Source of the DNA: Daejeonella sp.
GTDB lineage: Bacteria; Bacteroidota; Bacteroidia; Sphingobacteriales; Sphingobacteriaceae
Direction: 5' to 3'
DNA length: 52,402 nt
Assembly: GCF_017495225.1 (NCBI RefSeq)
Contig: NZ_JAFEIG010000035.1
Location: 1 to 52,402, forward strand
The position numbers and the translations under genes were made by a program. The notes beneath the pieces were generated by a model. That model saw nothing but the letters and a program-made list of their open reading frames with translations. It made no database searches and was not told the DNA's origin. Positions 8,494 through 18,347 of this stretch are shown here, in pieces; position 1 is the first letter of the stretch; every line of letters begins with the position of its first letter.

Positions 8494-9597
8494 ATGAATA
8501 AAATTCTACTTACTCTTCTTGTAATTTGCCTTAATTGCAACATTTTCGCACAAAATGTGAGCCTTAAGCAGGATAAAATTATTTATTATGGGAAAGAGCA
8601 TTTTATCATTGAAGGAAGTGGCATCCCTGAACAGGAAAAGGAAAGCCCCTATGATAGGCTACCCCTTGCATCTAAAGAAAAAGTAAGAAAAGCGGTTTGG
8701 GATCTATCTAAAAATTCGGCGGGAATTACGATTAGATTTTTTTCTAACTCAAGCCAGATAAAGATTAAATGGGATCTTTTAAATGATACCCGAATGAACC
8801 ACATGGCTGAAACAGGCATCAAGGGGGTAGATTTATACACACGCGTAAATGGAGAATGGAAATATGTAAATACTGGGAAACCAACTGGGAAAAACAATGA
8901 GGCTGGTCTGGTAAGTACCCTTTCGAAAGAAAATCGTGAGTTTAAAGTCTGGCTGCCTCTTTACGATGGTGTGACTAAATTGGAGATTGGAATTGACAGT
9001 CTGGCGAGCATAGAAAAGCCTATGGCTAGCAATAAATTGCCTATTGTTTTTTATGGGACAAGCATCACTCAAGGTGGATGTGCATCTCGTACGGGAATGG
9101 CCTATACGACAATTATTTCAAGGAAAATGGATGTAGATTGCATCAATTTAGGATTTAGTGGGAATGGGAAAATGGAAAGTGCTGTTGTAGATGTTATTGC
9201 TGGCATCAAGGCCTCATTTTACGTAATTGACTGTCTGCCAAACATGACTGTTGCTGAAGTGACTGAGCGTGTTGGGCCCCTTGCACAAAATTTGAGAGCA
9301 GGTAATGAAAATACACCCATTGTATTTGTAGAGAACATTGAATACTCTAAAATCTTTTATGAGGAGGCCACTAGAAAATTAATTCAAGATAAAAATGACG
9401 CTTTAAAAGCAGAATTTGAGAAACTGCAAAAATTGGGCATGAAAAACATACACTACATCTCTGCTAAAAATGCTATTGGCAATGATAATGAAGCTACTGT
9501 TGATGGTGTACACCTAACCGATTTAGGTTATATGCGCATGGCAGATCACTTAATAAAAGAATTCAACAAAAAGAATATACGAATAAAAACTGAATAA
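8494..9597 (+). CDS. Secreted SGNH/GDSL hydrolase with N-terminal GxDLY domain
   Basis: The 367-residue protein starts at the ATG at 8494, because MNKILLTLLVICLNCNIFAQ is a clear signal peptide. An in-frame ATG 42 codons upstream leads into sequence with no export signal. An N-terminal beta domain contains GVDLYTRVNGEW. The C-terminal SGNH esterase domain has the nucleophile motif FYGTSITQGG, the Gly block NLGFSGNGKM, the Asn block and the catalytic pair DGVHLTDLGY. Such proteins deacetylate or de-esterify carbohydrates in the periplasm or outside. The substrate is unknown. It converges with uvrA. Confidence 0.87.
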   Translation: MNKILLTLLVICLNCNIFAQNVSLKQDKIIYYGKEHFIIEGSGIPEQEKESPYDRLPLASKEKVRKAVWDLSKNSAGITIRFFSNSSQIKIKWDLLNDTRMNHMAETGIKGVDLYTRVNGEWKYVNTGKPTGKNNEAGLVSTLSKENREFKVWLPLYDGVTKLEIGIDSLASIEKPMASNKLPIVFYGTSITQGGCASRTGMAYTTIISRKMDVDCINLGFSGNGKMESAVVDVIAGIKASFYVIDCLPNMTVAEVTERVGPLAQNLRAGNENTPIVFVENIEYSKIFYEEATRKLIQDKNDALKAEFEKLQKLGMKNIHYISAKNAIGNDNEATVDGVHLTDLGYMRMADHLIKEFNKKNIRIKTE

Positions 9598-9602
9598 AAC
9601 AA

Positions 9603-9623
9603 GAAAAAAGCGATTTATTCGCT
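9603..9623 (-). terminator. Terminator after uvrA
   Basis: AGCGA-TTTAT-TCGCT (9609-9623) forms a short hairpin. On the minus strand it is followed by six T at 9604-9609, just past the uvrA stop codon. The stem is only 5 bp, so the call is moderate. Confidence 0.55.
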
Positions 9624-9629
9624 CTTGAA

Positions 9630-12431
9630 TTATTCAAATCGCTCTTTCAGGAAGTTTCCTGTAAAGGAGTTTTCTACTTTTATTAACTCTTCCGGCACAC
9701 CTTCAAAAACAACATTACCACCATTATTTCCACCTCCGGGACCGATATCTATGATCCAGTCGGCACATTTGATAACATCCATATTATGTTCAATTACGAT
9801 AATGGTATTCCCTTGTTCTATGAGAGCATCAAAAGATTTAAGCAATTTCTTGATATCGTGAAAATGAAGTCCCGTAGTTGGTTCATCAAAAATAAAGAGT
9901 GTTTTACTGCTATTATTGCCTTTTACTAAGAATGAAGCTAATTTAATCCTTTGCGCTTCACCACCAGAAAGCGTATTTGATGATTGTCCCAAATGAACAT
10001 AACCTAAGCCCACATCAGCAAGAGGCTTTATTTTGGCTACAATTTTGGCTTCCGAATGGAAAAACTCGAGTGCCTCATCGATGGTCATATCAAGCACTTC
10101 AAACACGTTTTTATCCTTATAAGTTACATCCAGCACATGCTGTTTAAAGCGTTTTCCATCACATGCTTCACAAGGAAGGTAGATATCCGCCATAAATTGC
10201 ATTTCAATTTTCACTTCACCTTCACCCTGACAAACATCACATCTTCCACCCTCCACATTGAATGAAAATGCCGAAGGTTTTAGTCCCGATGCTTTTGCTG
10301 CCCCTTGAGAAGCAAATAAATTACGAATTTCATCCCAGGCCTTCACATAAGTAACAGGATTAGAACGTGAAGATCGGCCAATTGGATTTTGATCTACAAT
10401 TTCTACCTGCTCAATTTTATTAAAATCGCCATCAATAGAATCGTAAGCCCCTGTTTGCTCTCCCGAATAATTGCCAATTGCCTTTTGTACAGCAGGTTGC
10501 AAAATACGTTTTACCAAAGAAGTCTTACCCGAACCAGAAACCCCCGAAACTACAGTCAATACATTAAGAGGAAACTTAACATCCACATGTTGAAGATTAT
10601 TTTCTCTTGCTCCCTTAATTTCGATAAAATCGCTCCATTTTCTACGAGTTGCTGGGATAGCGATAGATTGTTTTCCACTTAAATATTGGCCGGTAAGGCT
10701 CTCTTCAGATTTCAATATCTCGGAGAAAGTCCCCGTAAAGACTAAATTACCCCCATGAGTCCCCGCTTCAGGACCGATATCAATAATATGATCTGCAGCT
10801 TTCATGATTTCTTCCTCATGTTCAACCACAAGAACGGTATTTCCAACATTACGAAGCGACATCAAGACCTCAATAAGACGCTGGGTATCACGCGGGTGCA
10901 ATCCAATGCTAGGTTCATCAAGCACATAAACCGATCCCACCAGCGAGCTCCCTAAAGAAGTTGCTAAATTAATACGTTGCGATTCACCACCAGAAAGCGT
11001 ATTTGACAGCCTATTAAGAGTTAAATAGCTCAATCCCACATCATTTAAGAATTTGATGCGGTTTGTAATTTCCATAAGCAAGCGCTTAGAGATTTTCAAT
11101 CTTACAGGATCAAGCTCTAGATTTGAGAAAAAATCCAATGCCTTATCAAGTGGCATAAGCACAATATCGGTAATCGAAAGATCCGCAATTTTGACGTTCG
11201 AAGCGTCCTGTCGGAGTCGGCTACCAAGGCATTCAGGGCAATTCGTTTTACCACGATATCTAGAAAGCATCACTCGGTATTGTATTTTATAGGTTTGAGC
11301 TTCTAACTCCTTAAAAAAATCATCTAACCCGCTGAAATATTGATTACCGGTCCACAGCAACTGCTTCTGCTCTGCTGTAAGCTGATTATAAGCGCGATGG
11401 ATAGGGAAATCAAATTTCAAGGCATTTTTCACGAGACGATTAAGCCATTCGCCCATTTTTTCGCCCCTCCAAGGAGCAATGGCGCCATCAAAAACAGATT
11501 TACTTTTATCAGGAACCACTAGATCCTCATCGATACCCACAATACGGCCATAGCCTTCACATCGTTTACAAGCACCAAAAGGATTATTAAAACTAAAGAA
11601 ATTGGGGGAAGGTTCTTCGAAGCGTATCCCATCAAGTTCAAAACGATCGCAAAAAAAATGTTTTTGACCGTTTACATCGAGATAGCAATCGCCACGACCT
11701 TCAAAAAAAGCTGTTTGTACAGAATCAGCTGTGCGGCTTAAAGTTTCCTCATCATCAGCCACAGAAACCCGATCAATTACAATTTGAATGGCAACATCAT
11801 TGCCAGAGATAATATTTCCGCTCGATTGATCATCCAAGATATCTTCAATTTTGGATAGTTTATCGTTAATTAAAACACGGGTAAAGCCTTTTTGAAGCAA
11901 AACTGCAAGCTCTTCCTTTAGAGAACGGTCGTTATGAGGATGTAAGGGGCACGACACAGTTACTGAAGTACCCTCTTCAAGAGTAGCAATAAAGTTAATT
12001 AGGTCGGTAACGGTATCTTTTTTAACCTCCCTACCCGAAATAGGAGAAATAGTTTTCCCAATACGAGAGAACAGTAATTTTAGATAATCGTAAATCTCGG
12101 TGGAAGTACCAACTGTTGAACGAGGATTGCTTGTAATTACCTTTTGTTCAATGGCAATAGCGGGAGCAATACCTTTAATATAATCCACATCGGGCTTATT
12201 CATTCGGCCCATAAACTGACGGGCATAAGATGATAAACTTTCTACATATCGCCTCTGTCCTTCCGCATAAAGCGTATCAAAGGCTAAAGACGATTTTCCA
12301 GAACCAGACATTCCGGTAATGACTACGAGTTTATTTTTAGGAATAGCGACGTCAATATTCTTTAAATTATGAACCCTCGCACCTTTGATAATAATATATT
12401 TTTTTGGATCTCTTTCCGCTTCTTTATTCAT
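9630..12431 (-). CDS. uvrA: Excinuclease ABC subunit A
   Basis: UvrA is the damage-scanning ATPase of nucleotide excision repair. The 933-residue protein has two ABC modules with Walker A motifs [20 protein letters not shown] and [10 protein letters not shown], two LSGGE(S/A)QRI signature motifs, and zinc-binding cysteines at [10 protein letters not shown] and in [10 protein letters not shown]...[10 protein letters not shown]. The start is placed at the ATG at 12431 ([27 protein letters not shown]). The 40 codons upstream in the same frame have no UvrA similarity and run into the sigma factor promoter region. Length is normal. Confidence 0.96.
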   Translation of the reverse strand: MNKEAERDPKKYIIIKGARVHNLKNIDVAIPKNKLVVITGMSGSGKSSLAFDTLYAEGQRRYVESLSSYARQFMGRMNKPDVDYIKGIAPAIAIEQKVITSNPRSTVGTSTEIYDYLKLLFSRIGKTISPISGREVKKDTVTDLINFIATLEEGTSVTVSCPLHPHNDRSLKEELAVLLQKGFTRVLINDKLSKIEDILDDQSSGNIISGNDVAIQIVIDRVSVADDEETLSRTADSVQTAFFEGRGDCYLDVNGQKHFFCDRFELDGIRFEEPSPNFFSFNNPFGACKRCEGYGRIVGIDEDLVVPDKSKSVFDGAIAPWRGEKMGEWLNRLVKNALKFDFPIHRAYNQLTAEQKQLLWTGNQYFSGLDDFFKELEAQTYKIQYRVMLSRYRGKTNCPECLGSRLRQDASNVKIADLSITDIVLMPLDKALDFFSNLELDPVRLKISKRLLMEITNRIKFLNDVGLSYLTLNRLSNTLSGGESQRINLATSLGSSLVGSVYVLDEPSIGLHPRDTQRLIEVLMSLRNVGNTVLVVEHEEEIMKAADHIIDIGPEAGTHGGNLVFTGTFSEILKSEESLTGQYLSGKQSIAIPATRRKWSDFIEIKGARENNLQHVDVKFPLNVLTVVSGVSGSGKTSLVKRILQPAVQKAIGNYSGEQTGAYDSIDGDFNKIEQVEIVDQNPIGRSSRSNPVTYVKAWDEIRNLFASQGAAKASGLKPSAFSFNVEGGRCDVCQGEGEVKIEMQFMADIYLPCEACDGKRFKQHVLDVTYKDKNVFEVLDMTIDEALEFFHSEAKIVAKIKPLADVGLGYVHLGQSSNTLSGGEAQRIKLASFLVKGNNSSKTLFIFDEPTTGLHFHDIKKLLKSFDALIEQGNTIIVIEHNMDVIKCADWIIDIGPGGGNNGGNVVFEGVPEELIKVENSFTGNFLKERFE

Positions 12432-12664
12432 TGTAGAACTTAACACTGCTTTTAACTCGTATATATTGGTAAACCCGATATTTCGAATTGCAAAAATACG
12501 GCTATAAGAGCTTAATATAGAATGATTTTGATTAAAATTTAATTTTGGCAAAATTTTTGCTTAAATCAAGTATTACACTATTTCATTTTACAATTAAAGG
12601 AGGAATTCTATCGAATAAACTATACTCAAACAGATTTAATTATCTACATCAACAAGAATTAATT

Positions 12665-13261
12665 ATGAGTAATACTGATATTCGTTCGATAAGTGACCAA
12701 GATTTGGTACAGCAATACATTAATGGGCATGAAGCGAGTCTGGAGGAACTTATTCGCAGACATAAATCCAAAATATACACATCAATTTACCATTTAGTAA
12801 AGGATTCCTACTTAGCAGAGGATATTTTCCAAGATACATTTATAAAGGTTATCAATACCCTCAAAACTTCAAAGTATAATGAAGAGGGTAAATTTTTGCC
12901 CTGGGTGATACGTATTTCGCATAATCTTGTAATAGATCACTTCAGAAAAGAAAAGCGCAAGCCGATGGTAGCCAATGTGGAGGGTTTTGATATTTTCGAC
13001 GTGATCAAGGTGCATGATGAAAGCACTGAAGATCGTATGATAAGAGAGCAAAACCACAAAGATTTAAGGGTATTAATACATTTACTTCCTTCGGAGCAGA
13101 AAGAAGTATTAATTATGCGCCATTTTGGGGAACTAAGTTTCAAAGAAATTTCGGATATCACGGGTGTAAGCATCAACACAGCATTGGGCAGAATGCGCTA
13201 TGCCTTAAATAATTTAAGGAAAATGATGCAAACAAAGGAATTGGCATTAAAGAATATTTAA
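12665..13261 (+). CDS. ECF-type RNA polymerase sigma factor
   Basis: The 198-residue protein starts at MSNTDIRSISDQDLVQQYI. An earlier in-frame start would add 40 residues with no family match and would overlap the uvrA 5' end. Region 2 is seen in EDIFQDTFIKVINTL and in PWVIRISHNLVIDHFRKEKRK. Region 4 is a helix-turn-helix in EQKEVLIMRHFGELSFKEISDITGVSINTALGRMRYAL. No anti-sigma gene follows; instead a conserved-looking 63-residue acidic protein does. It diverges from uvrA. Confidence 0.9.
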   Translation: MSNTDIRSISDQDLVQQYINGHEASLEELIRRHKSKIYTSIYHLVKDSYLAEDIFQDTFIKVINTLKTSKYNEEGKFLPWVIRISHNLVIDHFRKEKRKPMVANVEGFDIFDVIKVHDESTEDRMIREQNHKDLRVLIHLLPSEQKEVLIMRHFGELSFKEISDITGVSINTALGRMRYALNNLRKMMQTKELALKNI

Positions 13262-13326
13262 AAAATATATTTTCTCGGTAAAACATTCCTATCTTAAATG
13301 CGTTTTAATTAAAAATAAGATTGCGT

Positions 13327-13518
13327 ATGATAGAAATTACTACTCCAGAAACGAACTCTTTACAAGAGACAAAATCAGATATTGACCCTAATTTGGAGGA
13401 ACTTAATGCTGAGGATCAGTCTTTTTATTCATCCATTGTGCCCGATTTAAATGCGATGCTTGAGGATCCTAATCCAGAAATTATCAATAAAATAGTAAAT
13501 TACTCCAAATCAGTATAA
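13327..13518 (+). CDS. Small acidic protein of unknown function
   Basis: A 63-residue reading frame starts with ATG at 13327 (MIEITTPETNS). A TTG two codons earlier is possible. It begins 65 bp after the sigma factor and ends 10 bp before a terminator, so the two are probably co-transcribed. The protein is acidic (DIDPNLEELNAEDQ, LEDPNPEII), with no signal peptide or membrane segment. I do not recognise the family. Its place suggests a partner or modulator of the sigma factor, which is inference. Confidence 0.65.
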   Translation: MIEITTPETNSLQETKSDIDPNLEELNAEDQSFYSSIVPDLNAMLEDPNPEIINKIVNYSKSV

Positions 13519-13528
13519 AAATCAGAAA

Positions 13529-13554
13529 GGCCAAATAAAAATTTGGTCTTTTTT
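13529..13554 (+). terminator. Terminator of the sigma factor/small protein unit
   Basis: GGCCAAAT-AAAA-ATTTGGTC (13529-13548) pairs over 8 bp with one G-U, and is followed by TTTTTT. It lies just after the small acidic protein gene. Confidence 0.85.
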
Positions 13555-13592
13555 GTGAGAATGTTTGATGTTTAGAGGACTATATTTGTACT

Positions 13593-14372
13593 GTGTTAAG
13601 AAAAGACAGATATAAAGCCTTTGTTGAATATTTCGCTTCCCATCAGCCAGAAGCGGAGACCGAATTACATTATGAGAACCCCTATCAGTTATTGGTAGCA
13701 GTAATATTATCAGCACAATGTACCGATAAAAGAATCAATCAAGTTACACCTAAACTATTTGAGCGTTTTCCAACACCCGAGAGTCTGGCTCAATCCAATT
13801 CTGAGGAAGTCTTTGGATATATAAGGAGCGTTAGTTACCCTAATAATAAGGCAAAGCATTTGGTTGGGATGGCCGAAAAGCTGGTACATAATTTTGGCAG
13901 TGAAGTGCCATCATCAATTGAAGACCTTCAAACTTTACCAGGCGTAGGCCGAAAAACAGCCAATGTAATTGCATCGGTGATATTTAGCGCTCCAGCAATG
14001 GCTGTTGATACGCATGTATTTAGAGTTTCTAATCGCATTGGATTAACAAGAAATGCTAAAACACCACTTGCAGTAGAAAAGCAATTGGTAGAATTTCTTC
14101 CCAAGGAAAAAATACACATTGCCCATCATTGGCTTATTTTACATGGCAGGTACGTCTGTTTAGCTCGTAGTCCGAAGTGTACAATATGCCCATTATCAAG
14201 CATTTGCAAATATTTTGCCCAAAGTCAGACCGAGGGTGCACTAAAAAAAGCGGAGGCTTTAGAATTAAAAAAGAAGCGCGAATTAAAAAAGAAGCAAGCG
14301 GCAAAGAAGACGGGCAGTATTTTGAAGAAAATGGCTGCAAAAGAAAAAAACAAGAATAAAATAATCAATTAA
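13593..14372 (+). CDS. nth: Endonuclease III (base-excision DNA glycosylase/AP lyase)
   Basis: The 259-residue protein removes oxidised pyrimidines. It has LSAQCTDKRINQVTP, the helix-hairpin-helix LPGVGRKTANVI with the catalytic lysine, the catalytic aspartate in VDTHVFRVSNR, and the [4Fe-4S] cysteines in CLARSPKCTICPLSSIC. The start is a GTG codon, as no ATG fits upstream of the first conserved residues. The C-terminus has a tail of about 45 residues rich in lysine, beyond the usual end of Nth, of the kind that adds non-specific DNA affinity. The next gene is recA. Confidence 0.93.
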   Translation: MLRKDRYKAFVEYFASHQPEAETELHYENPYQLLVAVILSAQCTDKRINQVTPKLFERFPTPESLAQSNSEEVFGYIRSVSYPNNKAKHLVGMAEKLVHNFGSEVPSSIEDLQTLPGVGRKTANVIASVIFSAPAMAVDTHVFRVSNRIGLTRNAKTPLAVEKQLVEFLPKEKIHIAHHWLILHGRYVCLARSPKCTICPLSSICKYFAQSQTEGALKKAEALELKKKRELKKKQAAKKTGSILKKMAAKEKNKNKIIN

Positions 14373-14448
14373 TCAATATATTGAAAACCGTTTACTAAAA
14401 ATATTAACACATTTTGATAAAATTTTTAGCATTTATAAAATAAATTTT

Positions 14449-14456
14449 TATTTTTG
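14449..14456 (+). promoter_or_regulatory. Candidate -7 promoter box of recA
   Basis: TATTTTTG matches the Bacteroidota -7 consensus TAnnTTTG and lies 19 bp before the recA start codon. No well-placed -33 TTTG was found, and no LexA-type operator was recognised. Confidence 0.5.
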
Positions 14457-14475
14457 AGGACGATAAACTAAAAAA

Positions 14476-15486
14476 ATGAGCAACGCAGATAAATTAAAAG
14501 CTTTACAGCTTACGCTGGATAAACTTGAAAAATCATACGGAAAAGGCACCGTTATGAAGTTAGGCGATAATGCAGTGGAGGCGATTGAGTCTATTTCAAC
14601 CGGTTCCATAAGTCTTGATATTGCATTGGGTATTGGCGGACTACCAAAGGGTCGTGTTATTGAAATTTACGGTCCGGAATCTTCCGGTAAAACTACACTT
14701 GCCATCCATGCGATAGCTGAAGCACAGAAAAAAGGTGGTATTGCGGCATTTATTGATGCGGAACATGCTTTTGATAAGTTTTATGCTAGTAAACTGGGTG
14801 TTGACATTGAAAACTTATTGATTTCACAACCGGATAATGGTGAACAGGCATTAGAAATTGCTGACAATTTGATACGTTCAGGTGCTATTGACATCATCGT
14901 AATCGACTCTGTTGCTGCTTTAGTACCAAAAGCTGAGATTGAGGGTGAGATGGGTGATTCAAAAATGGGTTTACATGCTCGTTTAATGTCGCAAGCCTTA
15001 CGTAAATTAACGGGCACAATTTCAAAGACTGGATGTTGCTGTATTTTCATCAACCAGTTACGTGATAAGATTGGTGTGATGTTTGGCAGTCCTGAAACAA
15101 CAACAGGTGGTAATGCCCTTAAATTTTATGCTTCTGTACGTTTAGATATACGTCGTATTTCACAAATTAAAGATACCGACGAAGTTTCAGGAAACAGAGC
15201 GAAGGTTAAAGTTGTGAAAAACAAATTGGCTCCACCTTTCCGAATTGCTGAGTTTGACATTATGTTCGGACAAGGGATTTCGAAGGCGGGGGAGATTATC
15301 GACCTAGGTGTTGACTTTGAAATTATTAAAAAAGCAGGCTCATGGTTTAGCTATGGCGATACAAAATTAGGTCAGGGGCGTGATGCTGTAAAGCAATTAT
15401 TGCTCGATAACCCAGATTTGATGGATGAGCTTGAAGCAAAAATCAAGGACACTGTAACAGCTGACAAGCTTGAAGAAAAGGAATAG
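14476..15486 (+). CDS. recA: Recombinase RecA
   Basis: RecA pairs homologous strands in recombination and repair. The 336-residue protein has the Walker A motif [10 protein letters not shown], the Walker B region [22 protein letters not shown], the L2 loop [25 protein letters not shown] and the C-terminal segment [18 protein letters not shown]. Length is normal for the family and there is no intein. It stands alone between a promoter-like box and a strong terminator. Confidence 0.98.
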   Translation: MSNADKLKALQLTLDKLEKSYGKGTVMKLGDNAVEAIESISTGSISLDIALGIGGLPKGRVIEIYGPESSGKTTLAIHAIAEAQKKGGIAAFIDAEHAFDKFYASKLGVDIENLLISQPDNGEQALEIADNLIRSGAIDIIVIDSVAALVPKAEIEGEMGDSKMGLHARLMSQALRKLTGTISKTGCCCIFINQLRDKIGVMFGSPETTTGGNALKFYASVRLDIRRISQIKDTDEVSGNRAKVKVVKNKLAPPFRIAEFDIMFGQGISKAGEIIDLGVDFEIIKKAGSWFSYGDTKLGQGRDAVKQLLLDNPDLMDELEAKIKDTVTADKLEEKE

Positions 15487-15527
15487 TCTTTCAAAAATTA
15501 AAGGCAATTCTTAAAATATTTTCACTA

Positions 15528-15556
15528 AGCCCGCATTATTAATGCGGGCTTTTTTT
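15528..15556 (+). terminator. Strong terminator of recA
   Basis: AGCCCGCATT-ATT-AATGCGGGCT is a perfect 10-bp stem with a 3-nt loop, followed by TTTTTT. It also lies just past the end of the convergent esterase gene. Confidence 0.92.
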
Positions 15557-15574
15557 ATGCAAAAAGGTAAAAGC

Positions 15575-16879
15575 TTAATTTACTTTCAACTGCTTATGGA
15601 GCCAGCTTTCCATATTTTCACGCTGCTCGGGATAAAGCCAATGACCAGTTTCCTGAGCTATGAACAGTGTTTTTGGTGCTGAAATAACGTTGTAAGCGGC
15701 ATACATGGATGTAGGCGGACAAGTTTCATCGTTAAATCCCCAGCTATACATTCCTGGCACTTTCAACAATTTGGCAAAATTTACCACATCATAATAGGCG
15801 CTAGTTTTAATCTTATCAGCTGTACTAGTTTGCGTAGCATTTCCCTTATTAAATAAATGTGGCCAACCGCCAGCACGACCAATCATAAAACCAGTCAAAT
15901 CACTTAAGGCTGGATAATAAGCGCCTAAAAACTTAACCCGAGAGTCAAGAGCTGCGGTAATGATGGATAAGGCACCACCCTGACTGCCACCTGTTACACC
16001 CAAAGTAGAACCATCGTACTGTGCAAGTGAAGTTAGGAAATCGTTAGCGCGAATGCAGCCCATATAAACCCTTTTATAATAATAACGATCACGGTCGTCG
16101 AGATTGGAGGATTGATATCCAGACAATGCACCGGCCGCTAGATTAGCATAAACGTTAGGATCCATGGTTACTGGCACACCATGAATACCAATTTCTAAGG
16201 TGATTACACCTTTCTCGGCAGTGGCAACATCCCCATTATAGGGTCTTACACCAGCGCCTGGGACTCTAAGCAATGCTGGATACTTCCCTTCCTTTTTAGG
16301 GACACATAGAATTCCGTAGATCCTGCTCCCAAGGCGAAAATTTTGAAAACTAACATGATAAACATTCACTTTTTCTGTGGAGCGTTCAGGCAATAAGGTC
16401 ATACGTGAATCCATAGGGATTTTGGCCAATTCAGCTTTAGATTCATCCCAAAATTGTGTAAAATCTGAAGGAATAGTTTCTGCAGCAGGTTTAATTTTAT
16501 CTGGGTTAAAGCCAACAGTAGCCAAACCCTTATAGGTTTTACCATTAACTTCGGCGGATACAGTACAACGATAAAAACCTGGAGTGGTCATAGTACCACC
16601 ACTGATAGTATGCTGGCCATCCTCAAGTTCAAGAGCACCAGAGACTTCACTAGCCATTCTTTCAGGTCCCAGTTCATATTTTACCTTCACGTTTTTCAGG
16701 GGGTTACCATACTGGAGAACTGAGACTTTAAATTTGACTTTTTCACCAATATTGTATTGCCAATTTGCATGATCTGGGGCAATTATAAGCTTTACATTTT
16801 GCTCAACAGGCTGAGTATAAGCTTGCAAGGAACAAACAAAAAACAAGATGACAAATACTAAAGATTTGATTTTTTCCAT
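15575..16879 (-). CDS. Secreted acetyl-xylan-esterase-like alpha/beta hydrolase (AXE1 family)
   Basis: The 434-residue protein starts with a signal peptide (MEKIKSLVFVILFFVCSLQAYTQ). Residues about 25-130 form an N-terminal beta-sandwich-like domain. The C-terminal alpha/beta hydrolase domain resembles AXE1 (carbohydrate esterase family 7): the nucleophile elbow GVTGGSQGGALS, the acid in WGFNDETCPP and the histidine in AQETGHW. These enzymes remove acetyl groups from xylan or from acetylated oligosaccharides and cephalosporins. No polysaccharide-utilisation genes are adjacent, so the substrate is open. Confidence 0.88.
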   Translation of the reverse strand: MEKIKSLVFVILFFVCSLQAYTQPVEQNVKLIIAPDHANWQYNIGEKVKFKVSVLQYGNPLKNVKVKYELGPERMASEVSGALELEDGQHTISGGTMTTPGFYRCTVSAEVNGKTYKGLATVGFNPDKIKPAAETIPSDFTQFWDESKAELAKIPMDSRMTLLPERSTEKVNVYHVSFQNFRLGSRIYGILCVPKKEGKYPALLRVPGAGVRPYNGDVATAEKGVITLEIGIHGVPVTMDPNVYANLAAGALSGYQSSNLDDRDRYYYKRVYMGCIRANDFLTSLAQYDGSTLGVTGGSQGGALSIITAALDSRVKFLGAYYPALSDLTGFMIGRAGGWPHLFNKGNATQTSTADKIKTSAYYDVVNFAKLLKVPGMYSWGFNDETCPPTSMYAAYNVISAPKTLFIAQETGHWLYPEQRENMESWLHKQLKVN

Positions 16880-17053
16880 TTAATAAAAGGTTATACAAGA
16901 AATAAGGAAAGCAAAAGACAATTAAGTCCTTCCCAATTTCTGTAGGTTAAAAATTATTAAATGTTAAATTCGACAATAAAGGACTTTAAAGCAAATTTAT
17001 TTTAGAGCACAAAAAGAATTGAGCCAAATTAAATTTAAGAAATTTAGGGTCAA

Positions 17054-17224
17054 TTATTTACCCTTGGTCATAAAGTACATGAACCAAACACCCACAATCA
17101 CAATAAAAGCGAGAATATATAGACCTATTTTGCCTTTGCGTTTATCTTGACGCATTACCCAAATCAATAAACCTATTAAAGGAATTAAGAAAACTAAATA
17201 GAAAATAAGACTTACTGCGCTCAT
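17054..17224 (-). CDS. Small two-helix membrane protein
   Basis: A 56-residue frame (MSAVSLIFYLVFLIPLIG...) contains two hydrophobic helices, residues about 3-24 and 34-52, joined by a basic turn MRQDKRKGKIG, and ends FMTKGK. It lies about 50 bp upstream... that is, downstream in transcription, of tsaD on the same strand. It resembles the small cardiolipin-synthase N-terminal-like (PLDc_N-type) membrane proteins in layout only. Function unknown. The clean hydrophobicity pattern argues for a real gene. Confidence 0.7.
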   Translation of the reverse strand: MSAVSLIFYLVFLIPLIGLLIWVMRQDKRKGKIGLYILAFIVIVGVWFMYFMTKGK

Positions 17225-17275
17225 AATATGTATTTGTAAAGCTTCTTTTTATAATTTTAGAGAAGCATAAAAAAA

Positions 17276-18274
17276 TTAAAACTTCATTCGGGCCATTGGA
17301 GCAACATCTTGTCCAACAAAATCCTTATTTAGAAATTTATAGTATCCTGCTATTGCAATCATTGCTGCATTATCAGTACAATATTCAAATTTAGGTATAA
17401 AAACGTTCCAATTTAACTCTTCTGCTACTTGATTAAGTGAAGTTCTAAGTCCAGAATTAGCCGAAACCCCACCTGCAATAGCAATATTATTAATATCAAA
17501 TTGTATTGCTGCTTTTTTAAGTTTATTAAGCAAAATAGAAATAATACGTTCTTGAACAGATGCACACACATCTGCTAGATTATTTTGTAAGAAATCGGGA
17601 TCTTCTTTCACCTTATCTCTCACGAAATACATAATTGATGTTTTTAATCCGCTAAAACTAAAATCAAGCCCGGGAATCTGTGGCTCAGGAAACTTAAATG
17701 CAAATTTATTACCCTCCTTAGCATACTTATCGATTAGTGGTCCGCCAGGATAAGGCAGGCCAAGCAATTTAGCTGTTTTATCAAAAGCTTCGCCGGCAGC
17801 ATCATCTGTTGTTTGTCCCACAACCTCCATATCAAAATAATCCCTTACTAAAACAATTTGTGTATGCCCACCAGAAACAGTTAGGCATATAAATGGGAAT
17901 GAAGGCTTATTATCAATAAAATGAGCTAAAATATGCGCCTGCATGTGATTTACCTCAATAAGTGGCAGGTTATTTGCTAATGCAAAGGCTTTAGAAAATG
18001 AGGTTCCTACAATTAATGAACCTAATAATCCTGGTCCGCGTGTAAAAGCAACCGCATCAATATCATTTTTGTGTATTTTTGCATCAGCAATTGCCTGATG
18101 AACGGCAGGAATTATGTTTTGTTGATGAACCCTTGAGGCCAATTCGGGAATTACACCACCATATTTTTGATGGATAGCCTGATTAGCGATAATATTAGAG
18201 CAGATTTTACCATCAATACAGATGGATGCTGAAGTATCGTCACAAGAAGACTCAATGCCTAGGATAATTGCCAA
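17276..18274 (-). CDS. tsaD: tRNA threonylcarbamoyladenosine synthase subunit TsaD
   Basis: TsaD transfers the threonylcarbamoyl group onto A37 of ANN-decoding tRNAs with TsaB and TsaE. The 332-residue protein starts MAIILGIESSCDDTSASI. It has the metal-binding HMQAHILAH histidines, ASRVHQQNI, the glycine-rich LTVSGGHTQIVLV, GEAFDKTAKLLGLPYPGGP and the C-terminal YCTDNAAMIA. It is divergent from tamB with only 73 bp between them, an arrangement I recall as common in this phylum. Confidence 0.97.
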   Translation of the reverse strand: MAIILGIESSCDDTSASICIDGKICSNIIANQAIHQKYGGVIPELASRVHQQNIIPAVHQAIADAKIHKNDIDAVAFTRGPGLLGSLIVGTSFSKAFALANNLPLIEVNHMQAHILAHFIDNKPSFPFICLTVSGGHTQIVLVRDYFDMEVVGQTTDDAAGEAFDKTAKLLGLPYPGGPLIDKYAKEGNKFAFKFPEPQIPGLDFSFSGLKTSIMYFVRDKVKEDPDFLQNNLADVCASVQERIISILLNKLKKAAIQFDINNIAIAGGVSANSGLRTSLNQVAEELNWNVFIPKFEYCTDNAAMIAIAGYYKFLNKDFVGQDVAPMARMKF

Positions 18275-18347
18275 AACTATAAATTAAGATTGTTTAAAAT
18301 TATTTAAATACAAATTTATCAAAAAAGGACTAAAAATAGCATTTTGG

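Noticed and set aside
13581-13588. TATATTTG promoter box before nth
   Set aside because: It ends 4 bp before the GTG start, so a transcript from it would begin at or after the start codon; no paired -33 box at normal distance.
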